From: an uncultured Flavobacteriales bacterium
GTDB lineage: Bacteria > Bacteroidota > Bacteroidia > Flavobacteriales > Crocinitomicaceae
Direction of reading: 5' to 3'
DNA length: 64,000 nucleotides
NCBI GenBank assembly: GCA_946482515.1
Contig: CAMLRS010000004.1
Span: forward strand, 62,001-126,000
Shown: positions 23,947 through 32,480 of the stretch, piece after piece
Position numbering within the stretch: position 1 is the stretch's first letter
How the letters are laid out: each line of letters begins with the position of its first letter
Made by a program: the position numbers and the translations under genes
The notes under the pieces: generated by a model
Seen by the model: the letters and a program-made list of their open reading frames with translations, nothing else
The model's database searches: none
What the model was told of the DNA's origin: nothing

Positions 23947-26862
23947 ATGAATACCGTCGACAAAATAGCGATCCAACTCAAAGCCGGCAACGAAGCATTC
24001 GTTCGCGAGCTGTATAGCCGTTGGGAAGCGTTTGTCGAACAACACCTGGTGCGCATCGCCGATCGCGTACTATCCCGCCGCGACGAAACCGAAACGGTGA
24101 TTGAGATCACGAAGCTGGAAGTCGACCTGGGTTCCATCCGCGAAGAACAGTTCGACCGCAATTTTCCGCTGTTACTCGAAGAAAAACTCGAAGAAGCGCT
24201 ACTGAAAAGCTTGCTTTATGGCTCGGGAAATACCATCCGTCGTCGCGCTGAAACAGAACATTTCGCCGACCTGCTGTTCGAATTCCTGCTGAAAGGCTCG
24301 CTGCCGTGGCACCTTTCGGGCCAATACCGCGATATCGGGTTGCTGTTTCGCACGGTGATGCAGCAGGAAGCCGGGCGATTGCGCGCATTTCTTCAGACTT
24401 ATGGTCACTACACCAGCTTGCAGCAACGGCTCGTTTACCAACTGGACGATCGCGAGCTGGAAGAAGGCATCCGCTTGCTGGCGCCGGGCGAAAGCACGTT
24501 CATTCAATCCTATGTGCGCTTTTTGCGAGCGAAATACCGTCAGCTGGAGCAGCCCGACATCCGCGAAACGGATCACAGAAATGCCGTCTGGCTGGTCGTT
24601 TATGCGTATTTGCTGAACAACCAGAGCTCGTGGTTCAACCGCAAGCGTTTCGTGATGCAGACCATTACGCGACTGGCGGCCCATTACAATCTTTCGTACG
24701 AAACGCTGCTCGCCATACTGGCCAACGTGCCTTCGAACCTGTCGGGTTTTGGCGCTGTGCCGCCGGGCTTGTTCCTCCTGATTGCGCAATTGCAGCAGGA
24801 AATTGTGGCCTCGGCCCTACCGGAAACGCAAACCGATGCGGAAGAGTGGTACCGCTATCTTTCCACGACCTGGAAAGCGGGACACACCATTCCAACCCAA
24901 TCGCAGCGCCTGAAAGCCCTGATCGTTCTGCTTTCGAAGGAAGACAGCGCTTACCGCCTGTTGAAACAGATGCAGGAAGTGGAAATCCTCCGATTGGTGA
25001 AGCTCGTAATACCGCAGGAAAGCACCTTTGTGATCGCTTATGCGCATTCCCTCGACCTGCAACAGGAACAGGGTGTTTTGCAGGGTAAAGCCGGCGGCGA
25101 ATTCCGGATCTTTAAGTGGCAAGTGATTTTCCCGCTGCTGCTTACCGCCAACGCCGCTTCGTTCAACCGGAAACACCTGGTGTGGAGCGTGCTCAAACGC
25201 ATCGCTTCCCGCTACAACCTGACCATTCAGGAACTACTGAGCTACCTGTACCGCGAGCTGGAAATCCACAAAGTAGACCGCAGCCTGGCAACCATTCTCA
25301 CCGATTTGTACCGCGAAACCCGCGAACAGGGCAATCCCGATCCCCTCGTGCAATCGTGGGAAGAAGCCGACGAAATTGCTGCTGTGATCCGACGCGAAAT
25401 TGCTCTGACGGTCGAAGAAACCGAGCTGTTGAGGGAACGGTTCAGCCGCGCCGATTTCCGGGAATCGCTGCTGAACGCACTGAATGAAAAAAGCCGTTTC
25501 TTCCTGTTAAACCTGCTTTTCCCGGTTGAAAAACGTTTCCTGACAGCCTATGCCACAGCACTCGACCTGCAACAGCAAAATGGTGTGCTGGAAGGCAAAA
25601 CGGGCGGTCGTTTGCAGCGCCTGAAATGGACCTTTATCTACGACGTATTGTATGCATCGGAACACCTTTCGTTCAACGCCGAATATGTGGTAAGTCGCGT
25701 TTTGCAACGCATGGCCGCGCATTACAACGTGAGCTACACCGAATTGCTGGCGTTCTTCCGCTCGGAAATGGAAACAGCCGGTGTCGTGTTCCCGTTCGAC
25801 CTGCTGCGCGTGCTTGAAAACCTGCATGAAACACAGGTGACTTCACAGGCAGAGAAGGAAAAGCCCAGCGCTGTGACCACTTCCGAACAAGCTACGGCTG
25901 AACAGATCGAACAGGCGAAAGCCTTACTGGAACACTTCTTTGGTACTGAAGCCGTAGTGCGGAAATGGATCGCCGAGCTGGCCGTTCAGATTCACTTCGT
26001 GCGTTTCCTGGAACCTGTTCTGCAAGCCGGCGACACTGTTTACCGGTTCCTGCAAGCCGAATGGAAAATCGCTGTCAGCCGCGAGCTTATTCTCTGGTTA
26101 TTGCTGCGCTTATCGCCGCGGTTCCGCTATATGAGCCAGGCCGCTATCTTACAGGAGCTGCTGCAATTATTCGCCACCAAGCTCACCGTAACGCAGCAAA
26201 CAACGCTTTTACAACAGCTCGACCGCATGGCTGCTGCCCATCCGATCGTGAACGGGCTGAAACGACCGGAAGCATTACAAGCTGGCGCTGGTGAAGATGA
26301 CGCCGCTTCTGCCAAAGAAACAGAACCCAAAGTTGAAGATGAAGCCGAAACGATGGTAGGAGCAACAACTTACCTTTCCAACGCCGGGCTGGTATTGCTT
26401 TCACCTTACCTGCCGCACCTGTTTTCGAGGCTGGAGCTGGTCAAAGAAGGCAAATTCGTGGACCGCGATGCGCAAATCCGCGCCATATTCCTGCTGCAAT
26501 ACACAGTCTTCGGCGAACGGGATTTCCCCGAGCACGAAATGGGATTGAACAAGCTGCTCACCAATTTCAAAACCGGGATTCCGATTCCGCGCACGCTGGA
26601 GCTGACCGAAAACGAAAAAACAACCGTCGAAAGCATGCTACTAGCCGTGATCAAGCAATCGGGCAAACTTTCCAACAGCAGTATTGCGGGCTTTCGCGAA
26701 AGCTTCCTGCAACGCGACGGCCGACTGGAAAATCAGGATGATCAGTACCTGCTTTCGATCGAGGAAAAAACCTACGATCTGCTGCTCGATACGCTGCCAT
26801 GGAATTTTAAAACAATCAAATACAGCTGGATGCCGAAGGCTATCCATGTGAAATGGAGATAA
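23947..26862 (+). CDS. eCIS tape measure protein (CIS_TMP, Pvc14-like)
   Basis: 971 aa, highly helical. N-terminus KIAIQLKAGNEAFVRELYSRWEAF and LEVDLGSI are typical of the contractile-injection-system tape measure family, as is the conserved end (AGLVLLSPYLPHLFSRLEL, FGERDFPEHEMGLNKLLTNF, PWNFKTIKYSWMPK). Three internal repeats of about 80 residues lie near 185-260, 358-440 and 524-605, each with a FNRK/FNAE-x-VxxxxxRxAxxYN-(L/V)(S/T)-x-xELL core. Such proteins set tube length. Followed by the cargo block. Confidence 0.9.
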   Translation: MNTVDKIAIQLKAGNEAFVRELYSRWEAFVEQHLVRIADRVLSRRDETETVIEITKLEVDLGSIREEQFDRNFPLLLEEKLEEALLKSLLYGSGNTIRRRAETEHFADLLFEFLLKGSLPWHLSGQYRDIGLLFRTVMQQEAGRLRAFLQTYGHYTSLQQRLVYQLDDRELEEGIRLLAPGESTFIQSYVRFLRAKYRQLEQPDIRETDHRNAVWLVVYAYLLNNQSSWFNRKRFVMQTITRLAAHYNLSYETLLAILANVPSNLSGFGAVPPGLFLLIAQLQQEIVASALPETQTDAEEWYRYLSTTWKAGHTIPTQSQRLKALIVLLSKEDSAYRLLKQMQEVEILRLVKLVIPQESTFVIAYAHSLDLQQEQGVLQGKAGGEFRIFKWQVIFPLLLTANAASFNRKHLVWSVLKRIASRYNLTIQELLSYLYRELEIHKVDRSLATILTDLYRETREQGNPDPLVQSWEEADEIAAVIRREIALTVEETELLRERFSRADFRESLLNALNEKSRFFLLNLLFPVEKRFLTAYATALDLQQQNGVLEGKTGGRLQRLKWTFIYDVLYASEHLSFNAEYVVSRVLQRMAAHYNVSYTELLAFFRSEMETAGVVFPFDLLRVLENLHETQVTSQAEKEKPSAVTTSEQATAEQIEQAKALLEHFFGTEAVVRKWIAELAVQIHFVRFLEPVLQAGDTVYRFLQAEWKIAVSRELILWLLLRLSPRFRYMSQAAILQELLQLFATKLTVTQQTTLLQQLDRMAAAHPIVNGLKRPEALQAGAGEDDAASAKETEPKVEDEAETMVGATTYLSNAGLVLLSPYLPHLFSRLELVKEGKFVDRDAQIRAIFLLQYTVFGERDFPEHEMGLNKLLTNFKTGIPIPRTLELTENEKTTVESMLLAVIKQSGKLSNSSIAGFRESFLQRDGRLENQDDQYLLSIEEKTYDLLLDTLPWNFKTIKYSWMPKAIHVKWR

Positions 26863-26889
26863 TACAATACATCATTAAACCTTACAGTT

Positions 26890-27984
26890 ATGAAAACACA
26901 TGCAAAACAACCCGCAAACAGCCGTCCGGCGCAAACCAAAGCCAACAACCAGGCTTCGGAGAAATCCATCCTGCAAGCTTATAAACAGAATGTAGCCCAG
27001 CGCGAAGCATTGGACGAAGAAGAGCCGACACAGACCAAATCCAAGGACACAGCACAGCTGGAAGGCATGGAAGAAGATGAAGAGCCTGCGCAACGGAAGG
27101 CCAATGACACGGGACTGCCGGATAACCTGAAAAGCGGCGTGGAAAACCTATCCGGTCACAGTATGGACGACGTAAAAGTGCATTACAATTCTGCCAAACC
27201 GGCGGAGTTGCAGGCGCACGCGTACGCACAAGGCTCGGATATACACGTGGCGCCGGGACAGGAAAAACACCTCCCGCACGAAGCCTGGCACGTAGCCCAG
27301 CAGAAGCAAGGCCGTGTGAAGCCCACCCGTCAGCTAAAAGGCACCACACCCATCAACGACGACGACGGACTGGAAAATGAAGCCGACGTAATGGGTGCCA
27401 AAGCCGCACAGATGCAGCCGGAAGAAGAGAAAACGCAGCTGAAGAGCAAGAGCGCGGGATCTGTTTTCCAGTTCAAAAACAGTCGTACACCCAACTGGCT
27501 GCACGAATACCAAAGCCGGCCACAGATCCATCAGCAGGGCATCGCCGGCTATATCACTCACGTCGAACAGGGACAAGGCGGTGCCGGAGCCCAACAGGGT
27601 TTCCATGCTTACCAGACCAACGGCGCTGCTCCGGGCAGTGTCCGCATCGTCGAGCAGGCGAATGTAGGCCATGACTCCGTGGGACAGGTATTGTGGTACA
27701 ATCCTAACCAGGCCGGAGGAAACGGTACAGCCGGGCAACGCATTCATGTGAAGAACAGCACCACTTTCCCGAAACGCTTATCGGCTTCCAAAGGCGGAAC
27801 AACAGGTGTGCGGGCTATTATGAAGGCAGCAGCGGCCAACGACGGATTTGCTGAAATCACCCGTGCAGCCGGACTCGACGGAAGGGTGAATCACCTCAAC
27901 CCTACGGTTTATCCGGTGGGCGCACCATTACGACCTTCCGGTGCCCAGTTCGATAGCAACGGGGTCTACTACCAGGTTATCTAA
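26890..27984 (+). CDS. eCIS cargo 1: DUF4157 protein with unknown C-terminal domain
   Basis: 364 aa. Residues 1-33 are the shared cargo tag (QASEKSILQAYKQ at 21-33). A Glu/Gln/Lys-rich linker leads to DUF4157 at about residues 72-180 with HEAWH at 130-134, the zinc-protease-like signature. The remaining 180 residues are a Gly/Ala/Asn-rich domain with no recognised motif, ending in a hydrophobic DSNGVYYQVI. DUF4157 proteins are known eCIS payloads. Gap to the next cargo 11 nt; no immunity gene in between. Confidence 0.8.
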   Translation: MKTHAKQPANSRPAQTKANNQASEKSILQAYKQNVAQREALDEEEPTQTKSKDTAQLEGMEEDEEPAQRKANDTGLPDNLKSGVENLSGHSMDDVKVHYNSAKPAELQAHAYAQGSDIHVAPGQEKHLPHEAWHVAQQKQGRVKPTRQLKGTTPINDDDGLENEADVMGAKAAQMQPEEEKTQLKSKSAGSVFQFKNSRTPNWLHEYQSRPQIHQQGIAGYITHVEQGQGGAGAQQGFHAYQTNGAAPGSVRIVEQANVGHDSVGQVLWYNPNQAGGNGTAGQRIHVKNSTTFPKRLSASKGGTTGVRAIMKAAAANDGFAEITRAAGLDGRVNHLNPTVYPVGAPLRPSGAQFDSNGVYYQVI

Positions 27985-27995
27985 ACCCAAGCGTT

Positions 27996-29102
27996 ATGAA
28001 AGCAAGCGTACCACAACCCGAAACAGCTCCGAAGCGGAAATCCGAAGCACAGAACCAGGCTTCGGTGGAAACGATCTTGCAGGCGTATAAACAACCACAA
28101 TCGCCGTTAAAAGATGCAGCTGCCGACGGTGAAGTGAAGCAGCTGGTTTTTGCCGGTCCGCAATTTAACCAGGCTGGTAATCACAACGGAAACTATGCCG
28201 GTCACCAATACTTTCCGGGCGGTGTGATGCCCAACACAGGTTGCGGCGTGTCAAATAGGATCCGGACAGGTGGTGAGCAATTAAGACCGGGAGCGGCTTC
28301 CAAACCCGGAACACCTGCAAATATGAACACGTACCGGGTAGGATATGCCCGAAGAGCGGGACTCGTGAAAGATAAAACCACCAAAACCGCGTCCACCAAA
28401 ATGCACCTGATCAATCACCGTCTGGATACAGGTCCGACTCAGAATGTGGCGTCCAATATCTTCCTGGGAACGCAGAAAACGAACAATCCGACTCACCTGC
28501 ACCAGGTGGAAACGCCTGTGATCAACGCGGTGACCAATCACAGGTCTCAGGCAGTAGCGAAAGCCAACTATGAAACCGCCATGGGTAACGCCCAACAGCT
28601 ACCCGATACAAACGGCGCGAATGTACTGTACTGGCCAAACAATGCGCTTCCTGCGGCGAATGCAGTACGACCTAACGATTTAAAAGATGCTTACATCGAT
28701 CACAATAACCAGGTGGCCAGACCGGCTGTACAGGGCGGCAATCAGCAGAAGAAAAAGAAAATAGCCAATCCGACCGGAAAATCGCTTAATCCGAACGGTT
28801 ACAACGGGCTGCGGCATTTGTGGTTGGAGTATACCGTAACACCTAATTACACGGGTGCTCCGGCGCACATTGGGGGAAATGTTCTTCATGAAACGAATGA
28901 AGCCAACAATCTGAAAAAGCCCAACCAGCAGGCACTTAAAAATCAGCGATTACAAAACATTAACGCCTTCACCGCCAACTTCGCCGACAACGCTTTCCCG
29001 GGCACTTTCGACAATGACGTGGATTACTACTATGCCAGCTACGATCCCAACAATATCTACGCCCAGGAAAATGAAAACCTGACACTCAACGCTGATATTT
29101 AA
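27996..29102 (+). CDS. eCIS cargo 2: tagged protein without DUF4157, nuclease-like motif
   Basis: 368 aa. Carries the tag (QASVETILQAYKQ at 21-33) but then goes straight into its own domain, with no DUF4157 or HExxH. From residue 137 it reads HLINHRLDTGP, NIFLGTQ, and N-x(4)-H-x(2)-E (NPTHLHQVE). This order of conserved His, Asn and Glu is like secreted DNA/RNA non-specific endonucleases (GHLxxxxxGG..NLxP..N..E). The same pattern occurs in cargo 3. It ends in a helical, Asn-rich tail. Enzyme activity is inference. Confidence 0.7.
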   Translation: MKASVPQPETAPKRKSEAQNQASVETILQAYKQPQSPLKDAAADGEVKQLVFAGPQFNQAGNHNGNYAGHQYFPGGVMPNTGCGVSNRIRTGGEQLRPGAASKPGTPANMNTYRVGYARRAGLVKDKTTKTASTKMHLINHRLDTGPTQNVASNIFLGTQKTNNPTHLHQVETPVINAVTNHRSQAVAKANYETAMGNAQQLPDTNGANVLYWPNNALPAANAVRPNDLKDAYIDHNNQVARPAVQGGNQQKKKKIANPTGKSLNPNGYNGLRHLWLEYTVTPNYTGAPAHIGGNVLHETNEANNLKKPNQQALKNQRLQNINAFTANFADNAFPGTFDNDVDYYYASYDPNNIYAQENENLTLNADI

Positions 29103-29112
29103 CCTGATAGCC

Positions 29113-30579
29113 ATGAAAACGAATGCGCCACAACCTGAACTGTCCCGGCAGGAAAAGCCCGAAGCAGAAAAACAAGCTTCGGTGGGAACGATTTTGCAGG
29201 CGTATAAACAGCAAATAGCGCCTCCAAAACCACCCGAGGAGGAGGAAGCCGTTCAACTTCAGTCTGCCGATACCGCAGACAGAACCAACAATACCGGTCT
29301 GCCCGATAACCTGAAAAGCGGCATCGAAAACCTTTCCGGTTATAGCCTGGACGATGTGAACGTGCATTACAATTCTTCGCAACCGGCTACATTGCAGGCC
29401 CACGCTTACGCACAGGGAACGGATATCCACGTAGCACCGGGACAGGAAAAACACCTCCCGCATGAAGCCTGGCACGTGGTGCAGCAAAAACAGGGACGCG
29501 TTCAGCCAACACGGCAATTGAAAGGTAAAACCGCCATCAACGATGACGCAGGACTGGAAAAAGAAGCCGATGTGATGGGTGCGAAAGCCTTGCAGATGAA
29601 AACAGTCGGGGAAAATTCCTCCTTGCAAAACGCAACGGTGAACGACAGTCCGGCCCAGCTGACCACCACGATTACGCACGACCACGATAATTACAGTTAC
29701 CTCGACAGTCGGGACGGACAGCGCAAAAACCAGACTGTAGGCGTCGGTATGCGGGCATTCCTCGACCCGAATGAGCCTGTAAGAGGATCGGCAACCGGTG
29801 GTCCGCAGCAGGATTTCATTACAGAAATGCGTAAAACGTTCCGAAACGACAACATGATCCGCGGTCACCTGCTGAATCACGACCTGGGTGGCTTCGGGGT
29901 GGAAGCCAATCTTTTTCCTATCACTTCTGCCGCCAACGGTGTGCATTTAAGAACAGTGGAATACGGTGTTAAAAAGGCGCTGGCCGATTCCAGAGATGAA
30001 GACGAAGAAGGTGTTTACTATGAAGTGAATGTTACCGGCTCAAAAGACGATACAACGGATGCACCTGTTTCTACCTTCGAGTGCGTAGCACATGAATGGG
30101 ATGACGTGGAAGACCAGGGCCGGATCGGGGCACAGCTGCTGCGGGTCAATGTAGTTTCTTCCCCTAAAAAAACCGGTCCTAAACGGGATGCCGGGCTGAG
30201 AGGATCGGCGAACGACGGAGCAGGTGGTGGTGTGGGGAACTATGGACACAGCTCCGGCCTCGCAACCTGGAACCACCAAAGCCGATCGGGTCAGCAGAAT
30301 TTCCAGCAGCTCATTGATGATGGTAAAATCATCAGTACGCCGGCCAGCGACGAAGCCCCTGTAGACAGCGTTGCAACGGGCCTTCTGTTCCTGGACGAGC
30401 ACGGTGAAAGCATCAATGATATCTTCGATATGTTGCTGAATGCGACACAGAAAGACGATATCGAGGACCTGACACAGGAGGATTACGACACACTTGTGGG
30501 TGACGACAAAACCCTGTATGATAAGTACCTGGAAATTATTCTTTGGCTGGAAGCACGAGGCATCGATCCCGGTGAATAA
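29113..30579 (+). CDS. eCIS cargo 3: DUF4157 plus endonuclease-like domain
   Basis: 488 aa. Tag QASVGTILQAYKQ at 21-33, DUF4157 at about 60-160 with HEAWH at 117-121, then a domain with RGHLLNHDLGGFGVEANLFP from residue 250 and an N-x(2)-H-x(3)-E continuation (NGVHLRTVE). That is the His/Asn/Glu spacing of NS-type endonucleases used as toxins. An acidic helical tail of about 100 residues follows. At the base level its first half is very close to cargo 4, showing recent module duplication. Confidence 0.75.
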   Translation: MKTNAPQPELSRQEKPEAEKQASVGTILQAYKQQIAPPKPPEEEEAVQLQSADTADRTNNTGLPDNLKSGIENLSGYSLDDVNVHYNSSQPATLQAHAYAQGTDIHVAPGQEKHLPHEAWHVVQQKQGRVQPTRQLKGKTAINDDAGLEKEADVMGAKALQMKTVGENSSLQNATVNDSPAQLTTTITHDHDNYSYLDSRDGQRKNQTVGVGMRAFLDPNEPVRGSATGGPQQDFITEMRKTFRNDNMIRGHLLNHDLGGFGVEANLFPITSAANGVHLRTVEYGVKKALADSRDEDEEGVYYEVNVTGSKDDTTDAPVSTFECVAHEWDDVEDQGRIGAQLLRVNVVSSPKKTGPKRDAGLRGSANDGAGGGVGNYGHSSGLATWNHQSRSGQQNFQQLIDDGKIISTPASDEAPVDSVATGLLFLDEHGESINDIFDMLLNATQKDDIEDLTQEDYDTLVGDDKTLYDKYLEIILWLEARGIDPGE

Positions 30580-30591
30580 ACCTGACGCACT

Positions 30592-32457
30592 ATGAAAACA
30601 CCCGTACAACAACCCGCCCATGATGGCCTGAAAGAATCCAAAGCCGAAAAACAGGCTTCGGTGGAAACAGTTCTGCAAGCATACAAGCATAACGGACCGA
30701 CGTCCGGAACACCCAATGACGATGATACACTGCAACGCAAACCTGCCTTATCGGCAGACAGGACCAATAATACCGGCTTGCCCGACAACCTGAAAAATGG
30801 CGTTGAAAACCTTTCCGGTTACAGCCTGGACGATGTGAAAGTGCACTACAACTCCTCACAGCCGGCGACTTTACAGGCACACGCTTATGCACAGGGAACG
30901 GATATCCACGTGGCACCGGGACAGGAACAACACCTTCCACACGAGGCGTGGCATGTTGTTCAGCAAAAACAGGGACGTGTTCAACCTACCCGCCAGCTGA
31001 AAGGAAAAACGGCCATCAACGATGACGCAGGACTGGAACATGAAGCCGACGTAATGGGTGCAAAAGCTCTGCAGACAACTCAGCTGAAAGAACGTTCGAA
31101 AAGCACAGGAAAAGCTTCGGGAACCATTCAGCTGGCTGCGAAAGGTGCCGCTATAGGAGCAGTGATCGGAGCAGCCATCGGCGCATTAGGATTTCTTGCC
31201 GGACCGCTGGGATTTCTGACAATGGCAGCGGGAGCAGCGATCGGCGGTTATATCGGTCACCGTGCGACAGAACCTACTGATTTCGCCAAATCTCCTGCAA
31301 ATGAAAACATTAATCCGGATGCAGTTGGTGAAGACAATAATGGAATCCGGACCGTACCGGAAGGTGAAGGAAGACCCGACGATGTGCCGCTGATCAATGA
31401 GTACCGAACGGCTATGCACAAGCTGCACAATGTAGTACTGGTGCTGAAAAAATCCGACAGAAGCGAAGAAGAACATGACGTTGAAAATCCAGTTCCAAGT
31501 ACGGAGGACTTGCTCCAGGAAATAAATGATATTCAGCATGATGCGAAAGACCTGGCAAAACGCCATAAAACATCGATGCGGAATCTTTCTTCCGATACAG
31601 CCACAGGAGGTTTGAGGACAACGTATGAAGATGACATGAGGGCTCTCACCGACCGGCTCAACCGGGCCGCTGACGCCGGTGAAAGGGTCATCCAGGAGAA
31701 TAACTACCTGAACGGTGAAGGCACGCTGGGTGAAGTGGGCGATAAACTGTGGCGCAAACAGTGGCTCACCACAAAAAGAGCTGTAGACACGGCCATGACA
31801 GCATTGTGGAATCCCTGGAAGGCAACACTCAAAGGGAAAGCGAAGACCAACATTGGCGATGACAGCGAAGATGCTGACTGGGCGAGCCGTGTCGACAGAG
31901 AAAACTGGAAAATTTCCTACGGTGGTTCCTTGGCGAAAGGATACAAAGGCCCTCCGAAACAGAATACACGATTCATGGCGTCCAACTTCGACGTGGATGC
32001 CAATATGGATGCACCGGCCATTGCTGAATTCTTAATTAATGATCAAAACAAAACCATCGATCGCGGGCAATTGGATCCAAGGGGATCCAATACAAGAATA
32101 GAAGATATGGATACAGCCATGGACCAGCAGGTGAAACAAGAAATGGTGAAAGCTAAGGTTGTTCCCAACATGGGGGCAGCAGATGAAGTTGTTTCGGAAC
32201 CTTTCGAGACACGCATTAATGCTCCCGACAATCTTGGCGAAGATGCTATGGTAGAAGTCAACCGAAGCAAGGCAGAGCAAGCCGTGCGCGACAAGCTGAC
32301 AGACGTACGCAACAGGGACCGGACAAAACTACAAGCAATTATGACTGCGCTGGGTCATCAGAACCTGATTCAAAACAACGCACTCGACACCAAAGTGCTG
32401 TCAACCGCTGAAATCCAAACGGTAGATGGAATTATCGATGCCGAATTCCAGGATTAA
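30592..32457 (+). CDS. eCIS cargo 4: DUF4157, hydrophobic hairpin, nucleotidyltransferase-like domain
   Basis: 621 aa, the largest payload. Tag QASVETVLQAYKH at 21-33; DUF4157 with HEAWH at 117-121; a long Gly/Ala-rich hydrophobic stretch at about 184-225 (AIGAVIGAAIGALGFLAG...) that could insert in or cross a membrane; a charged helical region; then GGSLAKG at 444 and FDVDANMD at 466, matching the GS-x(n)-DxD core of nucleotidyltransferases. Enzymes of this fold modify tRNA or proteins in toxin systems; that activity is inferred here. Last cargo before the ATPase. Confidence 0.75.
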   Translation: MKTPVQQPAHDGLKESKAEKQASVETVLQAYKHNGPTSGTPNDDDTLQRKPALSADRTNNTGLPDNLKNGVENLSGYSLDDVKVHYNSSQPATLQAHAYAQGTDIHVAPGQEQHLPHEAWHVVQQKQGRVQPTRQLKGKTAINDDAGLEHEADVMGAKALQTTQLKERSKSTGKASGTIQLAAKGAAIGAVIGAAIGALGFLAGPLGFLTMAAGAAIGGYIGHRATEPTDFAKSPANENINPDAVGEDNNGIRTVPEGEGRPDDVPLINEYRTAMHKLHNVVLVLKKSDRSEEEHDVENPVPSTEDLLQEINDIQHDAKDLAKRHKTSMRNLSSDTATGGLRTTYEDDMRALTDRLNRAADAGERVIQENNYLNGEGTLGEVGDKLWRKQWLTTKRAVDTAMTALWNPWKATLKGKAKTNIGDDSEDADWASRVDRENWKISYGGSLAKGYKGPPKQNTRFMASNFDVDANMDAPAIAEFLINDQNKTIDRGQLDPRGSNTRIEDMDTAMDQQVKQEMVKAKVVPNMGAADEVVSEPFETRINAPDNLGEDAMVEVNRSKAEQAVRDKLTDVRNRDRTKLQAIMTALGHQNLIQNNALDTKVLSTAEIQTVDGIIDAEFQD

Positions 32458-32480
32458 CACATACTAAGCTGAAAAGACTC

